In this document: positions 1 to 5,540 of the stretch, in pieces
How the letters are laid out: each line of letters opens with the position of its first letter
Position numbering within the stretch: position 1 is the first letter of the stretch
Origin: Sphingobium sp.
Lineage (GTDB): Bacteria > Pseudomonadota > Alphaproteobacteria > Sphingomonadales > Sphingomonadaceae
Reading direction: 5' to 3'
DNA length: 13,255 nt
Assembly (NCBI GenBank): GCA_030148625.1
Contig: JASBTC010000459.1
Location: 1-13,255 of the forward strand
Made by a program: the position numbers and the translations under genes
Notes under the pieces: generated by a model
The model's input: only the letters and a program-made list of their open reading frames with translations
Databases searched by the model: none
Told to the model about the DNA's origin: nothing

Positions 1-471
1 GCGGGCATGGGCCAGGCCGCGATCGGGATGGTGGCAGATCGTCGTCACGCCGTGCAGGAGCTTCAGATAATAGACATAGTCGAGCGGCAGCGGCGCCGTC
101 CGCACATGGCAATGCATGTCGATGATGCCGGGCATGACAAACATGCCCGCGGCGTCGATGACGCGATCCCCGGGCGGCGCGGAGCCGGGTTTGGCGGGCG
201 TCATCTCGGCGATCCGGTTGCCCCGAATCACGATGTCCCATGGGCCGTTCGGCGGGCCGCCATGGCCCGGCACGACCATCGCGCCGGCGATCACGAGCTG
301 GCGATAGGGGCCGTCCGCCAGCCCGTCCGATCGCGGGGCAGGGGCGGGCGCCGCGTTCGCCGCGGCCGAAAGGCTCGTCAACAGCCCCATCGTGCCGCCG
401 AGAAGCGTGCGGCGATCGACTGCGGGCAAAAAGCCGTCACGGGCGATCGGTGGCGGCGTTTCGTCCTGCAT
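1..471 (-). CDS. Tat-exported metal-dependent amidohydrolase, N-terminal part (cut by window edge)
   Basis: The first 157 codons are visible; the reading frame is open to the window edge, so the C-terminal two thirds or more are missing. The start ATG (469-471) is preceded by a GGCGGGG stretch. Residues 19-26 read DRRTLLGG followed by an Ala-rich hydrophobic stretch, which fits a twin-arginine signal peptide, so the enzyme probably acts in the periplasm. From residue 57 the sequence matches the amidohydrolase-superfamily N-terminal beta-sandwich (LVIAGAMVVPGHGG, then DIVIRGNRIAEM), then the strand MPGIIDMHCHVR, whose H120 and H122 are the HxH metal ligands. The substrate cannot be read from this fragment; in the family it would be a hydrolysable amide such as an N-acyl amino acid, dipeptide or cyclic amide. 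It diverges from the RpiR-type regulator gene, and an inverted repeat lies between them. The peptidase genes on the other side suggest a role in peptide or amino-acid-derivative breakdown (inference). Confidence 0.85.
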   Translation of the reverse strand, partial: MQDETPPPIARDGFLPAVDRRTLLGGTMGLLTSLSAAANAAPAPAPRSDGLADGPYRQLVIAGAMVVPGHGGPPNGPWDIVIRGNRIAEMTPAKPGSAPPGDRVIDAAGMFVMPGIIDMHCHVRTAPLPLDYVYYLKLLHGVTTICHHPDRGLAHAR

Positions 472-523
472 CGAGATTTCCCCGCCTTTTGTGCAATGAT
501 GGATTGACTCGAACAAATTCGCG

Positions 524-540
524 ACATTGTGCAACAATGT
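524..540. promoter_or_regulatory. candidate operator: 17-bp inverted repeat between divergent genes
   Basis: ACATTGT-GCA-ACAATGT is a perfect 7-bp inverted repeat with a 3-bp spacer, lying 53 bp upstream of the amidohydrolase start. A related site with the same TTGTGCAA core occurs at 489-496, 38 bp away (core of the main site 527-534). Its reverse-strand half CATTGTTGC recurs exactly at 1927-1935, beside the putative -35 box of the dgcN operon. The position, symmetry and recurrence fit a binding site for the neighbouring RpiR-family regulator. This is inference; I recall no published operator with this sequence. Confidence 0.5.
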
Positions 541-680
541 AATATTTCGATCATAGATTGGCGGTCGGGTGTCGTCGAGAGGCGAATGATATGTGCCGGC
601 ACAGGGCCCAAAGGTGCGGGGGGTGGACGCTCTCGGGGGCAAGGGGGCGATCGGCGGATGCGGCCGATGATCGGGCATTG

Positions 681-1646
681 ATGATGGCGGAGAGACGCCG
701 TACAAACACCGTTATGACAGGCAAGCGCGTTACAAAACGAACAGGTGCAGACACAGTGGAGGATGCGGTGGCATCGCCCGGAGGTGTGCTGTTCGATCGC
801 CTGGAGCGGGATTTTCGCAGCTTCACCGCGGCGGAGCGAGTGATCGCGAAGTTCATTCTCCAGAGCGGCAATGCGATCGCCTTCGAGACGGCGACTTCGG
901 TCGCGGAAAGGCTCGGCGTTAGCGCCGTCACTGTCGGCCGCTTCTGCCGCAAGCTCGGCTATCGCCATTTCCGCGATCTGAAAGGCGAGCTCAAGGCGGA
1001 TATCGGCGATGTGCCCTGGCCGGCCGGAGAGGCGCTTGCCGCATTCGTATCGCGCAGCGATCATGAGGGGCGGCTGAAACGAACGCTCGAGCACGACATC
1101 GCCGCCATTGTCGAAGTCTACAGCATGATCGACACGGCGGAGTGGCGCAGCATCGTCTCGCTGCTCAGCCATGCCTCGATATTGCATGTGGCCGGGTTCC
1201 AGTCGGAACGCGCCTTTGGCCATTATCTCGTGAACATTCTCCAATATGTGCGCCGCGACGTGCATCTGGTGGATATGACGTCCGGAAATTTCGCCGATGT
1301 CCTGGCCGACGATCGCGAGAACCGATGCCTGGTCGTGTTCGAGACGCGCCGTTATTCCAAACAGGCCTATACGCTTTGCGAGAAAGCCTATGCCGCCGGG
1401 ATCGACCTGGTCGTCATCACCGACAAATATTGCAATTGGGCGCGAAAGTTCACGCCGCACGTCATCGCGGTTTCGACCGCTTCGGAACTGTTCTGGTCTT
1501 CGAGCTCCGCATTGTCGGTGACCGTCACCCAGCTGTGCAACGGCGTGGTCGCCAAGCTCGGTTCGCAAGTCGAGCCCAGGCTGGAGCAATTCACCGAGCT
1601 TTATCAGGATTTCGTCGGTCATATCAGCGACCGGCGACGCGCCTAG
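681..1646 (+). CDS. MurR/RpiR family transcriptional regulator (HTH + SIS)
   Basis: A DNA-binding regulator with the two-part layout of the RpiR family. After a basic N-terminus comes the HTH_6 domain (LFDRLERDFRSFTAAERVIA, then SVAERLGVSAVTVGRFCRKL, with the typical GYRHFRDLK end). A C-terminal SIS (sugar isomerase) ligand-binding domain follows, from about ILHVAGFQSERAFG to VVITDKYCNW. SIS domains of the family usually bind phosphosugars or related small molecules; the ligand here is unknown. The start is uncertain. ATG 591 has the best Shine-Dalgarno (GAGAGG 577-582, 8-nt gap) but adds an Arg/Gly-rich tail atypical for the family. ATG 681 overlaps the stop of a short upstream frame (586-681, TGATG) and could be translationally coupled. 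ATG 714 gives the most usual length (310 aa). It diverges from the amidohydrolase gene and precedes the dgcN-peptidase operon, and is the likely regulator of both (inference). Confidence 0.9.
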   Translation: MMAERRRTNTVMTGKRVTKRTGADTVEDAVASPGGVLFDRLERDFRSFTAAERVIAKFILQSGNAIAFETATSVAERLGVSAVTVGRFCRKLGYRHFRDLKGELKADIGDVPWPAGEALAAFVSRSDHEGRLKRTLEHDIAAIVEVYSMIDTAEWRSIVSLLSHASILHVAGFQSERAFGHYLVNILQYVRRDVHLVDMTSGNFADVLADDRENRCLVVFETRRYSKQAYTLCEKAYAAGIDLVVITDKYCNWARKFTPHVIAVSTASELFWSSSSALSVTVTQLCNGVVAKLGSQVEPRLEQFTELYQDFVGHISDRRRA

Positions 1647-1715
1647 AGCAGACCGCATCCCGCCGCGATGATCGACGAAGCGGGAGGCGATGAAACGGCA
1701 TTCGGAAAAGGCCGC

Positions 1716-1815
1716 TCGTCCTCCGCCTCTCTGCGTCTCCGCGTGAACCCGTTGGCTTGGGGCGCCTGTCTAGCCGGGGATGGTTCGCGCGGAGGCGCGG
1801 AGGGAAGGGGGGCGA
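1716..1815 (+). repeat. long imperfect inverted repeat (about 34-bp stem, 32-nt loop)
   Basis: Bases 1716-1749 pair with 1782-1815. In RNA of the plus strand 32 of 34 positions pair, the exceptions being 1725/1806 and 1726/1805. Six of the pairs are G-U (at 1719, 1722, 1728, 1732, 1736 and 1744), always with U in the left arm. The loop contains a further short stem (GGCT 1754-1757 with AGCC 1772-1775). The arms carry the alternating motif TCTGCGTCTCCGCGTGAACC. It lies 70 bp after the regulator's stop codon and has no U-tract, so it is not a classical terminator. It may be a REP-like intergenic element or an mRNA 3'-end structure. I see no coding potential of note in the rest of the 1647-1900 stretch. 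Confidence 0.7.
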
Positions 1816-1911
1816 CGTCCTATCGCCATTAACTCATGCCTCGAAATTTTCCGTCAGCGCTGTGACGGCCTCTCCCAGCTTTGGCGACGTTCGCGGATGG
1901 CTGCTGGTGCT

Positions 1912-1962
1912 ATGTTATATTTTGTTCATTGTTGCTTGACATTTAGGTAAGTTTTATAACAT
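1912..1962 (+). promoter_or_regulatory. putative promoter of the dgcN operon with flanking inverted repeat
   Basis: A locally AT-rich stretch in otherwise GC-rich DNA. TTGACA (1936-1941) is a perfect -35 hexamer. The -10 is less clear: TAACAT at 1957-1962 (15-bp spacing), or TATAAC at 1955-1960 (13-bp spacing). An inverted repeat, ATGTTATA (1912-1919) and TATAACAT (1955-1962), brackets the -35 box. CATTGTTGC (1927-1935), identical to a half of the inverted repeat at 524-540, abuts it. Together these suggest a regulated promoter about 60-90 bp upstream of the leader ORF. The -35 and the repeats are visible; the function is inferred. Confidence 0.4.
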
Positions 1963-2025
1963 TTCTTGTCGTCTGATGCGGCTCGAGCGATTTTCGTGCG
2001 CGCAGATGGGAGAGGGGAAATATCC

Positions 2026-2127
2026 ATGGTCTGTGGTGCCGGTCTTCGGTTCGGGCGGTTTCTGGCGATCGCAGAGCCGCGATTTTCGGTTCGGCGCGCC
2101 GAAGCGCAAATGTCGCGGGGCGTTTGA
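2026..2127 (+). CDS. possible 33-codon leader ORF coupled to dgcN
   Basis: A short frame beginning MVCGAGLRFGRFL and ending SRGV. Its ATG is preceded by AGAGGGG (2011-2017) at an 8-nt gap, one of the strongest ribosome binding sites in the window. Its TGA (2125-2127) ends one base before the dgcN ATG (2129), whose own upstream sequence is a weaker GCGGGG at about 8 nt. This layout suggests translational coupling: ribosomes load at the leader and re-initiate on dgcN. The peptide has no recognised similarity and is Arg-rich with one Cys, so it may matter only as a coupling device. It could also be a chance frame. Confidence 0.35.
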   Translation: MVCGAGLRFGRFLAIAEPRFSVRRAEAQMSRGV

Positions 2128-2128
2128 G

Positions 2129-3127
2129 ATGCGGATTCCGACGCCGTACCTCCTGTTCCTTGGCGACGCGACTTATGCGAAGACGGCGCAAGGCGTGCGC
2201 GACTGGAGGCCCGAATCCTGCCTGGCGCAATTCCGTTTTCCCGGTTCGCCGCTCGACCTCGGGCTGCCGGACATGGGGTTCGACGAAGCGGTCCTCGCCG
2301 GCGCGCGGACATTGCTGATCGGCGTGGCGCCGGCCGGGGGGCAGCTTCCGGAGGCCTGGATCGAACCGCTCGAACAGGCGCTCGCCGCCGGCCTCGACAT
2401 TGCCAGCGGCCTGCACACGCGGCTGAACGACGATGCCAGGCTGAAGGCCCGCGCGGAGGCGCATGGCCGGACGCTGCATGACGTGCGCCGTCCCACGATC
2501 GAATTCGATATCGGGGATTTCGCCTTTCGGCCGGGTCGGCGCGTGCTCACCGTCGGCACCGATTGCGCGGTCGGCAAGAAATACACGGCGCTCGCGATCG
2601 AACGCGAAATGAGGCAACGGGGAATTCCGGCCGATTTTCGCGCCACCGGCCAGACCGGCCTGCTGATCTCCGGCCAGGGCGTGGTCATCGATTCGGTGAT
2701 CGCGGATTTCATTTCGGCGGCGGCGGCAATGCTGTCGCCGGCGAACGCGCCCGATCATTGGGACGTGATCGAAGGGCAGGGTTCGCTTTTCCATCCGGCC
2801 TATGCCGGCGTCACGCTCGGCCTGGTGCATGGCAGCCAGCCCGACGCGATGATCCTGTGCGGCGACCCCGCGCGCGACACGATCGGCGGATTTCCGCTCT
2901 ATGCTCGGCCGCCGCTGCAGGCATGTATCGAGGCCTATACGGGGCTCGCCCGGCTGACCAATCCCGACGCGCGCGTCGCCGGCATCAGCCTCAACACGTC
3001 GAGCATGTCGGCGGCGGAGGCGGAGCGCGCGCTGCGCGAGGCCGAGGATGCCACGGGGCTGCCGGCGGTCGATTCGGTCCGGACGGGTGTCGCACGCCTC
3101 GTCAACGCACTCGTATCGGGGGATTGA
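2129..3127 (+). CDS. dgcN: DUF1611 / DgcN family protein (D-glutamate N-acetyltransferase-like)
   Basis: 332 aa, the usual length for DUF1611. An N-terminal Rossmann-like part (residues 1-135, LLFLGDATYAKTAQGV, then LLIGVAPAGGQLP) is followed by a P-loop NTPase-like domain. That domain has the family's GTDCAVGKK at 143-151, ATGQTG at 172-177 and EGQGSL at 215-220. It is cytosolic, with no signal peptide. Established knowledge: characterised DgcN proteins N-acetylate D-glutamate, and the racemase-like DgcA then converts the product, giving a D-glutamate catabolic route. No dgcA-like gene lies in this window; it could lie beyond position 1. The S9 peptidase gene starts 4 bp downstream, so the two are surely co-transcribed. 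The context of exported peptidases fits use of D-amino acids released from peptides or peptidoglycan (inference). The family call is firm; the substrate is not proven. Upstream in-frame starts (for example 2006) would add an unconserved tail. Confidence 0.88.
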   Translation: MRIPTPYLLFLGDATYAKTAQGVRDWRPESCLAQFRFPGSPLDLGLPDMGFDEAVLAGARTLLIGVAPAGGQLPEAWIEPLEQALAAGLDIASGLHTRLNDDARLKARAEAHGRTLHDVRRPTIEFDIGDFAFRPGRRVLTVGTDCAVGKKYTALAIEREMRQRGIPADFRATGQTGLLISGQGVVIDSVIADFISAAAAMLSPANAPDHWDVIEGQGSLFHPAYAGVTLGLVHGSQPDAMILCGDPARDTIGGFPLYARPPLQACIEAYTGLARLTNPDARVAGISLNTSSMSAAEAERALREAEDATGLPAVDSVRTGVARLVNALVSGD

Positions 3128-3131
3128 TCGG

Positions 3132-5480
3132 ATGGGTCTGATATCCAGGGGCGTTGAAGGCAGCAGCAGGGCCCGGCGCCCGGTCGTCGCATTGTTCGGT
3201 TGCCTGTTCGCAACGGCTGCGCCGGTCGCCCCCGTCGTCGCACAGGGCACGCTGGCGGATTATGAACGCGCCACGCTGTTCCAGAATGCCGACAGCCTGG
3301 TTTCCCGGATGACCCTGGAGCCCAACTGGATCGCGGAAAGCGACAGTTTCTGGTATGTCGACCGGCATGGCGGCGCGAAGACGTTCATGTTCGTCGATCC
3401 GGCGCGGAACGTCCAGAAACCCGCATTCGACCATGCCCGGCTGGCGGCGGCGCTGTCACGGGCGACGGGCAAGACCTATTCGGCGACGGCATTGCCCTTC
3501 GACGCGATCGCCTATCGTGCCGGGACGGAGATCGCGGTCGCGATCGATACCGGCGGCTGGCGATGCAGTGTGAGGAGCTATGACTGCGTCGCGATCCCGT
3601 CGCCGCAACGGCCCAACGAAATCCTATCGCCCGACGGCCGCCGCGCCATATTCGTGAAGGATCATAATCTCTGGGTTCGCGATACGCTGACCGACCGGGA
3701 AGCCGCGCTGACCGTCGACGGGTCGGAAAGCGACAGCTATGCCGAGCTGGATCCGCTGGCGACGGTCACGACGCGGATGCTCGACGATCCGGTGATGCCG
3801 CTGGCCAGCTTCTCGCCCGATTCCCGGAAGCTCCTCGCGGCGCGAAGCGATGCCCGCAAGGTTCGCGAACTGGGGGTGGCGCAGACGATATCGGGCGCGG
3901 CGCCGCATGTGCAAACCTATCGTTCGCCCATCGCCGGCGATGCGGAGCTCTTCAAGACGCAGATGGTGCTGGTCGATCTGGACAAGGGCACGAGCATGCC
4001 CGTGCGGTACGGGCCGTTCGATCGGATCTCGCCGCTGGAGACCTTCACTTGCTGGAATCCCGCGAGCACGGTGGCATGTTTCACCGAGGACGGGCGCGGC
4101 TACAAGTCGGTGACGCTGCATCTGGCCGATGCCGTGACGGGGACGGTCCGCACGGCGCTGTCGGAGCAGAGCGACACCTATATCGACCGGGGGCGTGCCG
4201 CGGACATCCTCGGCGATGGCGGCGACGTCGTCTGGACCTCCGATCGCGACGGGTGGGCGCATCTCTATCGCGTCGACGCGCGCACCGGCCGCGTGCGCAA
4301 TCCGATCACGCGCGGCGAATGGGCCGTCCGTGCGCTCGCCCATGTCGATCAGAAACGCGGGCGCGTCTTCTTCACGGCGGGTGGGCGCGAGCCGGACCGC
4401 GATCCCTATTACCGGCACCTCTACAGCATCGGCCTCGACGGCAAGGGTCTGAAGCTGCTGACGCCGGAAGACGCGGATCACATCGTTTCGGTCTCCCCCA
4501 CCGGCCGCTATTTCGTCGACACCTATTCGCGCATCGACAAGGCGCCGGTCTCGGTTCTGCGCGGTGCGGACGGCGGCTTGGTCCGCGAACTCCAGCGCGG
4601 GGATATCGCCCGGCTTCAGGCCGCCGGCTGGCGCGCGCCCGAGCCGTTCAAGGTGAAGGCCGGCGATGGCAAGACCGACCTGTTCGGCGCGATCTACCGT
4701 CCCAGCAATTTCGATCCGTCGCGCCGCTATCCGGTGCTGGACGCGATCTATCCGGGGCCGCAATCGATCCGCACGCGCAAATCCTTCCCGCAGCAGAGCT
4801 GGGAGAAGAACGAGCAGGCGATCGCGGAGCTGGGCTTCATCGTGGTGACGCTGGACGGGCGCGGCACGCCGCTGCGCTCGCGCGCGTTCCGGGAATTGTC
4901 CTTCGGCAATCTCGGCAGTGCCGGGGGGCTCGACGATCATGTCACGGGCCTGAAACAACTTGCCGCGCGCTATCCGTACATGGATCTCGATCGCGTCGGC
5001 ATCTACGGCCATTCCGGCGGCGGCTATGCATCGACCCGTGCGCTGCTGAAATATCCGGAGTTCTACAAAGTCGCGGTGTCGTCGTCGGGCAATCACGACC
5101 AGCGCAGCTATTATGCCGGCTGGGGCGAGCGTTTCGAAGGCTATCCGGTGGGCAGCAATTTCGAGGCGCAGGCCAATCCGGCGCTGGCGGCGAATCTGAA
5201 GGGCAAGCTGTTGCTGGTCCATGGTGAGATGGACGACAATGTCCATGCGTCGGGCACGATGCAGATGGTGGATGCGCTGGTCGCCGCCAACAGGGATTTC
5301 GACCTGCTGATCCTTCCGAACCGAAACCATGTCATGATTGATCTCGCTAAGGGCAAATCCGCTCCCCGCATTTTCGATCCCTATTTCCTGCGCCGACGCT
5401 GGGATTATTTCGTCCAGCATCTGCTGGGGGTGACGCCGCCGGGCGAATTCCAGCTGCGTCAGGTCAAACCGCAACCCTGA
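3132..5480 (+). CDS. secreted S9 family peptidase (prolyl oligopeptidase / DPP-IV type)
   Basis: 782 aa. A Sec signal peptide (residues 1 to about 37, basic RRP then a hydrophobic core, predicted cut VVA|QG) puts the mature enzyme in the periplasm or outside. Residues of about 60-520 form the DPPIV_N beta-propeller (for example ASFSPDSRKLL, VVWTSDRDGWAHLYRVD, VSPTGRYFVDTYS). The C-terminal alpha/beta-hydrolase has the catalytic triad S628 in GHSGGGY, D701 in HGEMDDNVH and H733 in NRNH. The family removes dipeptides or cleaves next to proline in oligopeptides. The start at 3132 is chosen because GGGGGAT lies about 8 nt upstream and it gives an intact signal peptide right after the dgcN stop (4-bp gap). 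Longer in-frame starts inside dgcN would bury the signal. The gene sits between dgcN and the M19 dipeptidase gene and is probably part of the same operon, supplying short peptides for the next step (inference). Confidence 0.92.
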   Translation: MGLISRGVEGSSRARRPVVALFGCLFATAAPVAPVVAQGTLADYERATLFQNADSLVSRMTLEPNWIAESDSFWYVDRHGGAKTFMFVDPARNVQKPAFDHARLAAALSRATGKTYSATALPFDAIAYRAGTEIAVAIDTGGWRCSVRSYDCVAIPSPQRPNEILSPDGRRAIFVKDHNLWVRDTLTDREAALTVDGSESDSYAELDPLATVTTRMLDDPVMPLASFSPDSRKLLAARSDARKVRELGVAQTISGAAPHVQTYRSPIAGDAELFKTQMVLVDLDKGTSMPVRYGPFDRISPLETFTCWNPASTVACFTEDGRGYKSVTLHLADAVTGTVRTALSEQSDTYIDRGRAADILGDGGDVVWTSDRDGWAHLYRVDARTGRVRNPITRGEWAVRALAHVDQKRGRVFFTAGGREPDRDPYYRHLYSIGLDGKGLKLLTPEDADHIVSVSPTGRYFVDTYSRIDKAPVSVLRGADGGLVRELQRGDIARLQAAGWRAPEPFKVKAGDGKTDLFGAIYRPSNFDPSRRYPVLDAIYPGPQSIRTRKSFPQQSWEKNEQAIAELGFIVVTLDGRGTPLRSRAFRELSFGNLGSAGGLDDHVTGLKQLAARYPYMDLDRVGIYGHSGGGYASTRALLKYPEFYKVAVSSSGNHDQRSYYAGWGERFEGYPVGSNFEAQANPALAANLKGKLLLVHGEMDDNVHASGTMQMVDALVAANRDFDLLILPNRNHVMIDLAKGKSAPRIFDPYFLRRRWDYFVQHLLGVTPPGEFQLRQVKPQP

Positions 5481-5498
5481 AACGCTGCTTTGCGCGTT

Positions 5499-5514
5499 CG
5501 CCCGCTTCCGGGCG
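5499..5514 (+). terminator. intercistronic hairpin between S9 and M19 genes
   Basis: CGCCCG-CTTC-CGGGCG is a perfect 6-bp stem with a 4-nt loop, 18 bp after the peptidase stop and 27 bp before the next ATG. The following bases (CCTCATTCATTTCC) are T-rich but lack a run of Ts. It may be a partial terminator or an mRNA-stabilising or processing structure that sets the S9:M19 expression ratio. Confidence 0.4.
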
Positions 5515-5540
5515 CCTCATTCATTTCCAAGGAGTGCTTT

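Noticed and set aside
378..1658. 426-codon minus-strand open frame covering the regulator gene
   Set aside because: It overlaps both the RpiR-type gene and the true amidohydrolase start in another frame; its translation has no recognisable domain.
1658..1685. TCCCGC/GCGGGA inverted repeat just after the regulator gene as its terminator
   Set aside because: Only 6 bp with a 16-nt loop and no T-run; the longer hairpin at 1716-1815 is a better candidate for the mRNA end.
1757..1939. 60-codon plus-strand frame in the gap before dgcN
   Set aside because: It overlaps the right arm of the long hairpin, starts at a non-ATG codon without a ribosome site, and runs into the promoter-like AT-rich stretch.
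1943..3250. 435-codon minus-strand open frame opposite dgcN
   Set aside because: Arg/Pro-rich shadow of the DUF1611 gene; it would also run through the dgcN promoter region, and no ribosome site is seen.
3624..5474. 616-codon open frame on the minus strand opposite the S9 peptidase gene
   Set aside because: It is antisense to a gene with a complete catalytic triad and signal peptide. Its translation is Arg/Ala/Ile-rich without any family motif, the usual shadow of high-GC codon bias.
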